Source: Delphinapterus leucas (taxonomy: Eukaryota; Chordata; Mammalia; Artiodactyla; Monodontidae). From it: DNA of 64,000 nucleotides. The translations under genes and the position numbers were made by a program. Positions within the stretch are counted from its first letter, which is position 1, and each line of letters opens with the position of its first letter. This document shows positions 24,651 to 36,606 of this stretch, one piece after another. Location: positions 22,489,489 through 22,553,488 of the forward strand of contig NW_022098072.1 in assembly GCF_002288925.2 (NCBI RefSeq), written 5' to 3'. The notes beneath the pieces are model-generated. The model did not search any database, had not been told where the DNA came from, and saw only the letters and a list, made by a program, of their open reading frames with translations.

Positions 24651-24853
24651 GGGCTTCCCTGGTGGCGCAGTGGTTGAGAGTCCGCCTGCCGATGCAGGGG
24701 ACACGAGTTCGTGCCCCAGTCTGGGAAGATCCCACATGCCGCGGAGCGGCTGGGCCCGTGAGCCATGACCGCTAAGCCTGCGCATCTGGAGCCTGTGTTC
24801 CGCAATGGGAGAGGCCACAACAGTGAGGGGCCCGCGTACCACAAAAAAAAAAA
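24651..24853 (+). mobile_element. CHR-type SINE, short subtype, young
   Basis: Plus orientation with an A-tail and a perfect 10 bp duplication GATACATAGG (24641-24650 and 24854-24863). Confidence 0.94.
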
Positions 24854-25244
24854 GATACATAGGAACAGAGAACAAAGGGAGATACACTGAGGAACTAATA
24901 AAGCACAGATTAATCAAATCACTGTTTACTTTCAACGCTAGCAAAAATAAATACGCTAGGCCCTAGACAAACGCCACATGAAAGTGTATTCTGTCTCTAT
25001 TTACTGAAACAAACAAAAAAGTAAATTTCTCTACTGCTATTTACTGAAGAAACAAATGAGCAAAAACAGTAAACAACACAAATGGCCAGCCAATAGTCAG
25101 AAAACTGATAATTATGGTATATCCACATATCACAGTCTCAAATATATATGCCAGAAGTTTTTAAATACATGAGAAAAGACTTTTGCTTTAATGCTATAAT
25201 AAAAGGCTGTGTGGTGATCGTTTTGTAATGTACAGAAATATCGA

Positions 25245-25312
25245 ATTACTATGTTGTGCACCTGGAACAAAGATAGTATTGTAGGTCAATTATACTTCAA
25301 TTTTTAAAAATC
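25245..25312 (+). mobile_element. terminal L1 3'-end fragment
   Basis: 'ctatgttgtgcacctggaac' and 'tcaattatacttcaat' plus an A-rich tail; a decayed L1 3' terminus. Confidence 0.65.
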
Positions 25313-25469
25313 AGAGAAAGGGAAAAAATGTGTTTTTTTCCCTAGCCAGGCACACTGGTACAGAATTTCCCATTTATTTGCCTTCATCAGATTTAAATTT
25401 CATCTTTTATTTTGGAGGAGGGTGAAGGGGATCAGAATATGCCACTCCAAAATATGACACTTTGGCATA

Positions 25470-25875
25470 AGAATGATTTTGAGCTGAAGGCATTTGACAT
25501 TCAACAGATGCAGAAAGGAGCCTTCCTGCAGCTTCCCTTATCTGACTAAAAGTAGAAACTCTAAGAATTGAGGACTGCCATAAATCCCCTCTCCCAGGGA
25601 AGTTTTATGACCATGAAGAAGACATAAAGTCAGCATTGCCTTGGACCAGCGCAAACAAGCCTGCTAAGACAGCTCTTATCTTTCATTGGTTTCCCCTATA
25701 CATTTACCTTCCCACAGTTTGCAGCCCCTAGAAGTCTAAAAACCCTTTCCTTTGTCTTGTAATGTCTCTGAAATTTATTGCTCTTTGTTAAAAATGACAT
25801 CAGGTCTCAGGCCTACCCATTTCTTGGCATCTTCATTTCTTTTCTAGGAAAGCCCCTGTGTCACACAAAACTTAA
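25470..25875 (+). repeat. putative endogenous-retrovirus LTR remnant
   Basis: The stretch has LTR-like layout without any coding part: 'tttcattggtttcccctatac', 'ctaaaaaccctttcctttgt', then a T-rich region. Only resemblance in style supports this; no family name and no matching second LTR. Confidence 0.3.
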
Positions 25876-26094
25876 CATCAAATAAAATTTGTATGCTTTT
25901 CTCTTGTTAAAAAATAAATTAAAATAAATAAAGGCTGCAAAATATAAAATATGTTTATAAACCAGGAAATATACCAAAACGTCAACATAGTTATCTCTGG
26001 GTAGTGGGATTATGTGTGATTTTTCTTTCTTCCTATTTTTCTACTTTACAAGTTTTCTAAATGAGCGTTACTCTTATAATGTACACATACACGT

Positions 26095-26101
26095 GAGCGC
26101 G

Positions 26102-26139
<38 letters not shown>
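26095..26139. repeat. (CA)n microsatellite
   Basis: A GC-dinucleotide lead-in (GAGCGCGCACG) followed by about 18 CA units; potential Z-DNA-forming alternation. Confidence 0.95.
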
Positions 26140-26141
<2 letters not shown>

Positions 26142-26159
26142 AGATAGCTCTTTCTCTCC

Positions 26160-26905
26160 AGAAATCTACCTGCTAAGATATCAATACTATCATGCTAGCT
26201 AAGCTTCTTACACAGTTGATCTGAGAAGGGATAAAAGAAAGGAGATGATCATGCTTGTACTTTCCTGAATTCTTGGCAAAATCAGATTTTACCAACGGAG
26301 TTTAATCTCTTGTCACACAAATACTTGTTCAACATGACATCATGCAACTACAAATATGCTTTAATCACATAAAGAGCAGTTAAGTATAGCATGATTTTCC
26401 TGTGAAAATCCCACACTAAGTGATAACATCCCCTGTGCCAGACACTTACAGAGTACTAACGTGATCCAAAAGGAGCCTAATGAAGAATGTGCAGTGGGCA
26501 TGCCAAGACTTTTATCTGATCCCCCTTCCAGGGCATCTAAGTGACTATTTAAAGTGTCTACTCTTCACTATCCTAAACATAAAACAATCTAAAGCTATAA
26601 TCCTAAACTTTTTTCTCTAAAGCACTGTTTAGGATCCTGACTCCATTGAGCCTTGTGCTAAATTAACATTTACAGAATCCATTTGTATTTTTATCCACAC
26701 ATCTTTCTTCCTCTTTCATCCGTACTTTCTGTTCTCCAACTCTCTGATGCCCCCAGGGCTTCTAGATTTTTCTTTTTCAGGGTATCTCATTGGAAAGGGT
26801 CCTCTTATACTTCAATAACTCACTTATCTCAAAGTAAATCCAATTTTTTATTCTTATTTGATCTGTTATAAGTAATGGTATGATTCATTTGACCATTGAT
26901 CTTTA
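26160..26905. other. no recognisable feature
   Basis: Intronic sequence without a clear gene or repeat. Confidence 0.4.
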
Positions 26906-26928
26906 TTTTTAGAAAACTTTATTTTAGA

Positions 26929-27254
26929 GACTTCCCTGGGGGCGCAGTGGTTAAGAATCCGCCTGCCAATGCAGGCGACACAGGTTGGATCCCTCGTCCA
27001 GGAAGATCTCACATGCCGCGGAGCAACTAAGCCCATGTGCCACAATGACTGAGCCTGCGCTCTAGAGCCCATGTGCCACAACTACTGAAGCCCGCGCGCC
27101 TAGAGCCCGTGCTCCACAACAAGAGAAGCCACCGCAATGAGAAGCCCGCGCACCGTAACAAAGAGTGGCCCCTGCTCGCCGCAACTAGAGAAAAGCCCGT
27201 GCGCAGCAACGAAGACCCAACACAGCCATAAATAAATAAATAATATTTTTTTAA
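26929..27254 (+). mobile_element. CHR-type SINE, long subtype
   Basis: Plus orientation, with a perfect 18 bp duplication AGAAAACTTTATTTTAGA (26911-26928 and 27255-27272). The tail is ATAAATAAATAA followed by T/A-rich sequence. Confidence 0.95.
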
Positions 27255-27689
27255 AGAAAACTTTATTTTAGAAAGCACTCATGGAGTGTATCTTTTTTTT
27301 TAATGTGTAACCCTCCCCTCTCTGCAAAAAAAAAATGACGATAAATGAGGCAACGTACTTTATGGCAAATAGGAGATTCACCTAACTTCAAAATGCCCCA
27401 GCATTCCTAAACTGAAATTTTAAAACTTACATTTTGAAACCTGACACTTTCACACCTGTGACAACCTTTTTGGAAGGACTTTACAAGCACGTAGATACAT
27501 TATAACCCTCCAGCAGGTGGCACTCATATGCTGAAGAGGGGTCTATAAAACAGTTAACCAGCCCTGGTTCAAGGTGGCCCTAAATTTTCTGCTTTATTTT
27601 ACTCTAGTGACACTGCTTAGGTACCAGTCAGAAGCTTCAAGGAGGTCAATGTTCCCCATCGCCACCCGACAGAAGTAATAGTGAGGTAG

Positions 27690-28020
27690 CAGGTATAATG
27701 CAAAAAGTACAGATTTTAGAATTCAGAGACCTGAGTTTAAGCCCTGACCCAGCTCTATGACATAAAGCAAGTTGCTTAACCCCTCTAAGCGTTATGGAGG
27801 AATAAAAATATCTACTGACAAACATACAGTTTCTGTAAGGATTAAAAAAAAGTACATTAACTACATAACACAATGCTTAGAAAATATTAAATACTTGACA
27901 AATTATAGTTATTACTCTTATACCTACCACTACTGGCAAGAACGTTGTGAGGACTAAATGAGATAACAGATGTAGAATGCCTGGCATGCTACAAGTTCTT
28001 GACAAACAATAGCTGTTACT
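27690..28020 (+). repeat. MIR, nearly full length
   Basis: 'ttcagagacctgagtttaagccc', 'gcaagttgcttaaccc' and 'aaatgagataacagatgtag' occur in MIR order, plus orientation. Confidence 0.7.
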
Positions 28021-28403
28021 TATGCTGTACATAAGTGAGAAAGGTTAAGCACTCCAGGCAGTCAGAGATACTTGTTTGAGAGATGCTGCAATGGGAAATG
28101 CCATCTCATCTCCTTCCCAAAGTGCCTAAAACACTCCTCTAGTAGATTCTATAATAATAGTATAGCTATAGGAAAGTTATTTCGCTTTCCATTTGCAACA
28201 AACAATCTAGTTTCCTCTTCTCTGACTTCAAGTACTACATGTACTTGGTCTGAGAAAGATATTTGAAACCAAGTGCAGTCTGTAAGAAATAAGAAGTTTA
28301 CATCCCCTTGACTACAAGAGCATATATGTTCTTTTAAAATATGAGTATTTAATCTTTTATGTAACATACTCCATATGAGAAAATTGGATACACTTCTTGG
28401 ATA

Positions 28404-28653
28404 CAGGAAACTGGTTGAATAAATTAAGGTCCATCCCTACAGTAGAATATTATATAGCCATTAAAAAGAATGCAGTAAGAATAAGATAGACCTGTATTTT
28501 TGGTTTGGAATGATTAATAAGATATAGTACTAAGTGATAAAGATGGAACAGAATATATAGCATCCCTTGGTATTTTTAAAAGATATACATACATGCTGGT
28601 ATATGCTTAAAAAGCACTGGTAAGGCCAGAGGTCAGCTACAGTAGTTACTTTT
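28404..28653 (+). repeat. old L1-like repeat, copy 1 of a similar pair
   Basis: It shares long blocks with 33068-33297: 'agccattaaaaagaatgcag', 'taagaataagataga' and 'tagcatcccttg'. Probably the 3' region of an old L1 subfamily. Confidence 0.6.
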
Positions 28654-29039
28654 CAATGGCACTCTGAGTATATAAACTTTAAATACAAAAAATAAAACAG
28701 ATACAAATCAAAGTAAAGAGTTTACAAAGTAAAACCTAAATTACCTGGAATTCTCAGGGGCATTTTGATTCATTGAGGGGTAATCAGAAAATCTTTCCTT
28801 GCTTCAATGATCCTTGCTGTAAACCTTCCCTACCTTCACAATTATCAAAACTAAATTTATCTTTGACTTTAGGCATATTTTTAGTGTTTTGGGGTTTCAG
28901 TAAATATGAACTCCTAACAAATGTTTATTTCCTCCTCATTTATCCTTTTTTCTTCTTGAAGTAAAATGAGGAGAAAAAAAAACTAACTTAAAACTCCTTA
29001 TTTAGATCCTGCCTTCAAAAGAAAAAAAGTATTTTCTTA

Positions 29040-29815
29040 TTCCCCTCTGTCTCTAGTCCTCTTTTCCTTCTCCTCTATTCTGCAGTCTCTTTTGATACCT
29101 TACCCATGTGTCCGAGGTTTAGCTACTACTTCTGTTGAGAATCTCAAACCTCAATCTTTACCCCTAATCTCACCCCTAAACTCTGACATCAGTTTCCAAC
29201 TGTGCATTCTATACATCCATATGGAAATCCCACTGTACCTCAAAACCCACAGATCCAAAACTGAACATCACTTGCCCACCTCCACCCAAGAACAGTGGGT
29301 CCGCTATTCTTGCAATCACACCAGTATGTCCCAATCACCAAGGCAAATTCAAAACCTTAAAACCAATCAGTGTTCAGTTACTGAAGAAGTGCTATATACT
29401 CCACCTTTTAAATATCACTCATGAATTCTCACCTTGAAAATTAAAATAAACCTTTAACTGGTATTTATACATGTGCTCTTGTCTCTGCCTGGAAACATCT
29501 TCCCTACCCTCTTCACCTGATTAACGCCTACTTGCTTTTTAGAAAGGACTAATTTATCACTGCCTCTAAAAAGCCTTCCCTGAAACTCCTAGTCCAAGTG
29601 GGTGCCTCTCTCCTGTGTTTCCTTCCATCCTGTATTTCTCTTAACATGCCACTAATTAAATAAAATTATAATGTAGTTTAATTATCTATCTCCCCTAATA
29701 GATTGTAAGGTTCTAGAATGCAGGAACTATGTCTTCCATCTCTACATTTCCATTGTCTACAAGCCTGACACAGGGTTGGTATTTAACAAATGGTGGCTGA
29801 ATTAATGAGTGATGA
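29040..29815 (+). repeat. L2-like LINE remnant
   Basis: The pyrimidine-rich L2 interior is followed by 'ctctgcctggaaacatcttcc', 'gattgtaaggttctagaatg' and 'aacaaatggtggctgaatta', in L2 order, plus orientation. Confidence 0.65.
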
Positions 29816-30077
29816 TCTATCGCCTATCTTTTCACGCATTGACATGCATATCGCCTACATCTCATGCACTGACATCAAGATATCTTCCTAAAATGAAGAG
29901 TCTAATAATGTTAATTCTCCCATCCTAAAATCTTAAATGGCTTCAAAGGTAAAACTCCCAAATAAAACATTCAAAACCATCCACTCCAAAGGCTAAATCT
30001 ATTTTTCCTACAAATAATTTATTGGCGGGGGGAGACTGAGATTCAAGATAAAACTGCACTGTAAAGATTTTAACCAG

Positions 30078-30281
30078 GGCTTCCCTGGTGGCACAGTGGC
30101 TGAGAGTCCGCCTGCCGATGCAGGGGATACGGGTTCGTGCCCTGGTCCGGGAAGATCCCACATGCTGCGGAGCGGCTAGGCCCGTGAGCCATGGCCCCTG
30201 AGCCTGCGCATCCGGAGCCTGTGCTCCGCAACGGGAGAGGCCACAACAGTGAGAGGCCCACGTACCGCAAAAAAAAAAAAA
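30078..30281 (+). mobile_element. CHR-type SINE, short subtype
   Basis: Plus orientation with an A-tail and a perfect 11 bp duplication ATTTTAACCAG (30067-30077 and 30282-30292). Confidence 0.94.
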
Positions 30282-30970
30282 ATTTTAACCAGAAATGAGG
30301 CAGGTAGATAAGATCCAACTTAAGGACCAGTGAGCTTTGCCCTGATAAAGGGAATGTCATAACTGGCATAAGTTGTGGCCTTCACCTTTGGGATACTCCC
30401 TTTACAACCATCATGAATGGGCTCCCAAGGTCTCCATTGCACAGAATTCTACCCATTACCTATTGTCTCTTGTAAAGCCTTGCCCTGGGACATGGGGATG
30501 AGGCAGAAACATGATGGAAAGTACCCATCAGGTAGCAATAACTTTAAAAAGTCAAAATTCATTAATAAATATTTAAGTGCCCAGCAAATTTCAGGCACAG
30601 GGAGCCTCAGGGAGTTTATGGCCTAATAGAGACCAAAGAGAAGGCAGATAAAGCAAATAATTTTAAAACTATAATTATGATGAGGCTATTAATAAAAATA
30701 CAGAATATGCATATACAGCAAACATAACCTAGTCTGGAAAGTCAGAGAAGGTACTCCTAATGAAGTACGCTTGTTGGAAAGAGGGAACTGAGAATTACAG
30801 AGACTCAACCAGCAAGAAAAGTGTACTAGCAGATATTCTCATCATGTCATGAATACACTGAATCTAAGAACTCCTTCATTACTCATCTTCTAGGACTAAA
30901 TATTACATGAAATCCCTACTTTATTCTAAATTTGCTATGGCAGACTTCTATCATATGTAATAGAGCATAG
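30282..30970. other. no recognisable feature
   Basis: The open frame at 30417-30626 has no recognisable family. No repeat called with confidence. Confidence 0.4.
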
Positions 30971-30984
30971 CTCTCTTCTTTCCA

Positions 30985-31070
30985 GATGAATATTTATAAA
31001 ACCACTTATAGCACAGGACCTGGCACAAAGTAGGCACTCAACAAGTTTTCTTGAATAAGAAAATGAAAGC
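30985..31070 (+). repeat. L2 3'-end remnant
   Basis: 'gcacaggacctggcacaaag' and 'taggcactcaacaag' match the L2 terminus. Confidence 0.65.
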
Positions 31071-31353
31071 AGTGGTACATGAATTGGTTTCTGAACACAC
31101 TGGTTAGATGACATTTATCCCACATTGAGAGAATATTGTTTTCAAAACTGCCATTATCAATAAGAAACTGACAAACAGAATTAAGAATGTTCAAAGAAGT
31201 TAATGTCTGAAAAATAACTTGAAATTGGTAATTAATTAATTCAGCAAAATAATGTAGTAGTAGTTTTATCTTAGATGCCCATAATAAACCTTATTTTTAT
31301 CTCAGTGCACTCTCAAGCTATCTGGTTTTATATCTAACCCATATCTTTATAAC

Positions 31354-31432
31354 TTGGTTGGCCAAAAAGTTCGTTCGGGTTTTCCATTAAGATGTTATAG
31401 AAAAACCTGAATGGACTTTTTGGCCAACCCAA
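31354..31432. mobile_element. mariner-type miniature element (MITE), about 79 bp
   Basis: Nearly perfect terminal inverted repeats of about 30 bp: TTGGTTGGCCAAAAAGTTCG at the left and the complement of TTTTTGGCCAACCCAA at the right. They enclose about 18 bp, and a TA follows the right end. It lacks a transposase. It matches the BTMAR-like family common in cetartiodactyls and can fold as one long hairpin. Confidence 0.9.
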
Positions 31433-31506
31433 TACATTTCTAAAATGCACAGTTTACATTTTCTTTAGTAAAAACAGGCAGCCAAGTAGCCCTGGAATTC
31501 ATCTCT

Positions 31507-31526
31507 TCCCCCCCCCGCCCCCCAGT
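31507..31526. repeat. C-homopolymer tract
   Basis: A run of C interrupted by a single G; a low-complexity site prone to length error. Confidence 0.85.
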
Positions 31527-32217
31527 TCCTAGACAGTACTGGCTGAGGATGTATAGGGAGAGGGTAAGGCTTTTGCTTTCTGAAGGAACTTGGCTAATGT
31601 GTGTTAGATGTTCCACTTTTCAGAATGACTGGTCTGACAACCCACCCCAGATGCTACAACGAAATGTACTAACATTTACAATTTATAGCTAAGGGTTTTA
31701 ATTAAGTATTAATGGCTAAATTATCAGTACCAATAATCCAATGTATTTCATATCACTGTGCTTCTAGAGAAGATAAATGCAGTGAAGTCAAGGCTCAAAT
31801 AAATTAATCATTTGTAATTCCTGAAGACCTCACAGGAATTTTAACAGTAGTAATAAGGAAAGCTACTAAATGATCTAACCAAAATATAATCCAGGAAATG
31901 TCTACTGTATTGTTTCCATTAAATAGAAAATCTACTTCCTTCCTACTCTGCTAAGAAATCTTTATACGTATTATGAGAAAACACAGAGGGGGATGAGTTT
32001 CCACAATGAAATAAATTACTTCTTTCTTTTAAAATTATTTCTTTTATTATTTTCTTTTAAACATCTACTAGATTTAATCAATAAATTCTATTTCTACTGA
32101 GTGTTAACTTTAATTTTTTTTAAATAACTACAACGTGACATATGTGGTTTTTATGAAAATATGTTAAACACTGTTTAGGAAAAAACTAGAAATCACCATA
32201 ATAATTAAAATAGTTCA

Positions 32218-32434
32218 GGGCTTCCCTGGTGGCTCAGTGGTTAGGAATCCGCCTGCCAGTGCAGGGGACACTGGTCCGGGAAGATCCCACATGCCGCGGA
32301 GCAGCTAAGCCTGTGTGCCAGAATTACTGAAGCCCGCGTGCCTGGAGCCCGTGCTCCACAACAAGAGAAGCCACCGCCACGAGAAGCCCACGCACTGCAA
32401 CGAAGAACCAACGCAGCCAAAAACAAAAACAAAA
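32218..32434 (+). mobile_element. CHR-type SINE with internal deletions
   Basis: Plus orientation, with a perfect 11 bp duplication AAAATAGTTCA (32207-32217 and 32435-32445). Relative to the long subtype the B-box segment is missing: GGGGACAC joins directly to TGGTCCGGG. Much of the repeated middle is also absent. Confidence 0.93.
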
Positions 32435-33067
32435 AAAATAGTTCACAATACTATAACTTTCCATAATTTTGTGTTTATCAGAGCACATATGCAAAAATGA
32501 CAACATTAAAGTAAGCTTTCTGTGAATGATTTTGGAGCTTTGAAATTTAATATCTACTCAAGGCTGTTTGCAATGTACATATAAAATGTCAAATCTCACT
32601 AGACTGTCCTCTTTGAAATGTTCTTCTCCAACATAAGTTCTGATCACACTCTTTAAACTTAAAAGAAACAAACATCCACTCTGGGGAAAGCTCCTTTTAA
32701 ATAAAATCCACAGGGAAAAGGTGGATTAATTTGACTACAAAACTATCTTTCACAGAAAATATATTCTAAACAAAGGCTAACAACAAACTTGGAGAACATC
32801 ACCAAATTGTAAGACATTAGAGGGAATTTGAGAATATATAGAGCTTATAAAAAATCATTAAGAAAAAAAGAAAAACACTTCAACAGTGGGTAGGGAATAC
32901 GAATAGACATTTCAAAAAATAGATATAAATTTAAATAGTCAAAAATTATATGAAAATATGGCTATCTCACTTAATTTAAGAATACAAATTGAAGCAATGG
33001 AGACATATTTTTCATCTATCAGACTGGGGAATTTTTTAAAAGCTTAATAATATCTAAGTGGTATCAA

Positions 33068-33297
33068 CAGGAAACTGATTGAATAAATTAAGGTCTATCC
33101 CTACAGCAGAATATTAAATAGCCATTAAAAAGAATGCAGTAAGAATAAGATAGATCTGTATTTTTGGTGATATTAAGTGATAAAGATGGAACAGAATGTA
33201 TAGCATCCCTTGCTGTTTTTAAAAGATATACATGTGCTAGCATATGCATAAAAAGCATTGGTAAGGCCAGAAGAAGTCATCTATAGTAGTTACTTTT
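33068..33297 (+). repeat. old L1-like repeat, copy 2 of a similar pair
   Basis: Partner of 28404-28653, in the same orientation about 4.7 kb apart, with small indels between the two. Confidence 0.6.
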
Positions 33298-33537
33298 GTG
33301 CAGGAGGACTAGGTTGAGGAAAGTAGAAGTGTAAAATTTTTCATTTTAAGTCTTTCTATATCTTTTGAATTCTTATTATGTTTATATATTCTTATCACTC
33401 ATATTTTTCTTTAATATTTCTGAAATGTCAACAGGAGTTACCTAGAAGAACAAATTATGAATAATTTTTATTTGCTACCCTATAATGTTCTACAATTTTT
33501 AAAAATTAATTTTTAGAAAAATCTACTCTAAGATATT

Positions 33538-33753
33538 GTCAAACTGCAACTTATAACCCATTAGTGGATTATGAAATCAGTTTAGTGAGTTGCAAACAGC
33601 ATTCCCCACCCCGACTCCCCAAGTGAAATCACTGAACTGGACTGGAGTAGAAAATAATTGAAAACACCAGTGCACATCATAGGTTATGAGCAAAAGAGAA
33701 CGCCAGAGCAAGAGTGGATCACAGTCAAAAAGTTTGAAAACCACTGCTCCAGG
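33538..33753. mobile_element. putative hAT-type non-autonomous remnant
   Basis: 'attagtggattatgaaatca' near the start and 'aaagtttgaaaaccactg' at the end resemble a MER-class hAT miniature. The flanks 'agatatt' and 'ggatatt' may be a decayed target duplication. Confidence 0.4.
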
Positions 33754-34394
33754 ATATTATGTTAGAAAGTATTTTGAATAGAGCATTCAGGAAAAATCTT
33801 AACAACCTTATAATTTCCATTTCAAAACCAAGAATTGTTTTATATTAAACTGAGTTTTTATGTGTCAATTCTTACTTTTAGTACGGCCAACTTGAAAAAC
33901 AGTACTAGTTGAAATGGTAATGAAGAAAAAATATAATTTTCAAAAGTCACAGAGAAAACTCGAAAAAGATGTATTAATAAGACAGATGACATACACTAAG
34001 ACTTGAATGATTTCTAAGAAATGAACCTATATACATATGTTTGGAATGCCCCCCCATTGTAACTTATACATATTAATAATCTCTGGAATTGACAAGATTG
34101 AAATTAAAAGTTTAGTTAAGATTGCTTATAAAGAGATCACCAAAATAACAGATTTTTGAAAATGCTAGGCTATCTCAGAATTTTAGAATATTGACAAAAG
34201 ACCACATAGCTCAGATACACGTACAACAGATCATGAGGGCATGTATTTTAAGTTGTTTTTTTGGTGTCAAAGGATGTGTTTGTTCTGGTTACAAACACAA
34301 TCTATTGCCTAATTGCCTGTTTGATAAGAGCAGATAACTACAAAATGACTAGCCAGGATTAGGAACATAGTCCAGTCCCTAAATTAAAGGACTA

Positions 34395-34690
34395 CAGGGC
34401 AATGAAATCAAAAGACTTTGGTTACCAAAGGGGAAAGGTGGGGGGGAGGATAAATTAGGAGTTTGGGATTAACATATAAACACTATTACCTATAAAATAG
34501 ATGATCAATAAGGACCTACTGTATAGCATGGGGAACTCTATTCAATACTCTGTAATAACCTATATGGGAAAAGAATCTGAAAAAGAATGGATATAATGTA
34601 TATGTATAACTGAATCACTCTGCTGTACACCTGAAACTAACACAACATTGGAAATCAAGTATACTCCAATATAAAATAAAAATTAAATTT
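34395..34690 (+). mobile_element. L1 3' end, 5'-truncated
   Basis: Plus orientation 3' UTR: 'ggttaccaaaggggaaagg', 'taactgaatcactctgctgt', 'tatactccaatataaaat' and an A-rich tail. Flanks AAAAGACTTTGG and AAAAGATTTTG suggest an imperfect duplication. Confidence 0.85.
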
Positions 34691-35149
34691 AAAAAAAAGA
34701 TTTTGTTTTCACTAACATGGCAACCACACCATGTATTTTAGGCAGCCAGAGCATCCACAGAAAGCTTGTTTTTTAATTTTACTAACTTCCGTTTCATGTA
34801 TCTTTATGACTTACCTTACGTTATCTTTTGCTCCCTTTTATCCACTCCCAATCCTTCACTAGCCTTGCCAGCTGTCTACTTCCTTTGTTCCTTTCCATTC
34901 ATTAAGGACTTTACTATTAACGATCTCATGCCCTTCAAAACCCCTATGGCAATTATATGTACCATTCATTTGGAATTTAACAAATGGCCTCTTGAATTAT
35001 TTATATTTTTATACATATCCTAATGTAATTTTATATATAGATATATACCTATATTAACTACTTGGTAAAATCTATGGTCATTCCATATATGAGTATAGTC
35101 AGTATCAGTAAATCCTTTTAGTTATATTTTTAAGTTCTCATATAACCTA

Positions 35150-35860
35150 GAAGTCAAAAGTTGTTCAAGGCATAGGTTCCATGACTAAATAAATTTAGAT
35201 AATTTATATATGCCCCAGGAGTGTGGGAGCATAGGCCAAGGCTAATGTTGGAAGTGATGAGGCCAATAGGTCTAAACGGGAGAGGGAGGGAGGATAGTAA
35301 CTGACATGGGTAACAGCAATAAGGATAGAAAGATGGATAAAAAGAGGGCAGGACAGAATCAGTAGGATTTAGTAACTGATAGGCTGATGGCAAATGATCT
35401 AGGATGCTATAAGCAAGTGAATAGATAATGTTACAAATTTCAGAAAAAGCATTACAGCTTTGAGGTGGAGAGAAATGTTGACTTTAGAACTAGACCTAAT
35501 GAGTTTGAGATGTCCATGGGGCATAAGGATGGTGGTCTTGGATATGGATCTGGAACTCAGCAGACAGCACTCAATTGGAGGCAAAAAAACTGGGGAGTCA
35601 TTAGCACAGAGATGAAGTTGCCCAGGAAGTGTTTTCATGAGAAGGTCAATTAGCAGAGAGCTCTTTTGAGGCAAAAACACACACACACATTTAAGGGACT
35701 GAAAAAGAGGCATTTAAGAGAAAGAGGATCACACAAAGACTCAGAATATGTGCTCAAGAAGTAGAAGTCTCCTTCTCTGAGGAGAGAAAAATGTACTGTT
35801 ATAAAATTCATGAAGAATTTCCTTCCTCTCAGAAGGGAGAACAGATAATGATTTCAAATG
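35150..35860 (+). repeat. ancient mid-repetitive element segment
   Basis: 'agtaggatttagtaactgat', 'tttgagatgtccatgg' and 'ggggagtcattagcacag' belong to the same broad dispersed family as 470-2330 and 14690-15400, plus orientation. Minus-strand open frames here are shadows. Confidence 0.4.
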
Positions 35861-35939
35861 TTGAGAGAAGTGTCTATTGGATTTGTCAACCTGTGTCGGA
35901 GGTATGGAGGAAGCTTAAAAAGAATAGTTTTCTCCGCTG

Positions 35940-36030
35940 AAACTATAAATTCCATGAGGATAGATACCATGCTTGTCTTACTCATCGTTATTTACTTCAA
36001 GGAGAACAAGGCAAGTCATGTGGTGGGCAT
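35940..36030 (+). repeat. L2 3' end, split by a SINE
   Basis: 'aaattccatgaggatagata' and 'catcaataaatac' fit an L2 terminus. The SINE that follows inserted into its last bases. Confidence 0.6.
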
Positions 36031-36045
36031 CAATAAATACTTTTT

Positions 36046-36249
36046 TTTTTTTTTTCCCGGTACGCGGGCCTCTCACTGTTGTGGCCTCTCCCGTTGCAGA
36101 GCACAGGCTCTGGACGCGCAGGCTCAGCAGCCATGGCTCACAGGCCCAGCCACTTCACAGCATGTGGGATCTTCCCAGACCGGGGCACGAACCCGTGTCC
36201 CCTGCATCGGCAGGCGGACTCTCAACCACTGCGCCACCAGGGAAGCCCC
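36046..36249 (-). mobile_element. CHR-type SINE, short subtype, young
   Basis: Minus orientation, with a perfect 16 bp duplication TCAATAAATACTTTTT (36030-36045 and 36250-36265). T run at the left is the A-tail. Confidence 0.95.
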
Positions 36250-36606
36250 TCAATAAATACTTTTTGAACCAAGGCGGAAGGTGGAAACAAATCCAGATTA
36301 CAACAAAAGCTAGGCGGCCCTTGATAGTTAATGGTGAGGAGAAACCACTTGGTTATGAATGGTGGGGCACTAAGGGCTCAGAGAGGTGGTTTTATACTGT
36401 TTTGCTCTGTTACTATAGGAGAGACTTCAACATTTTTTAAATATATAGAGAGAAAAATCCATAGAGAAGAAAAAGTAAACATCTGCTCAGATGTTTGCAC
36501 ATGACCATTTCCAGAATTATTTGCTAATGTTAGCCTAAATGAATATCTAACTGGCTGAATATTTGGATTTAAAAAAAAAAAAAGAGTAGAAGAAAAACAA
36601 ATCAAG

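Noticed and set aside
24660..24725. Possible tRNA gene from the A- and B-box-like motifs
   Set aside because: It is the tRNA-derived head of a SINE; there is no complete cloverleaf, and the same head recurs about 20 times in the window.
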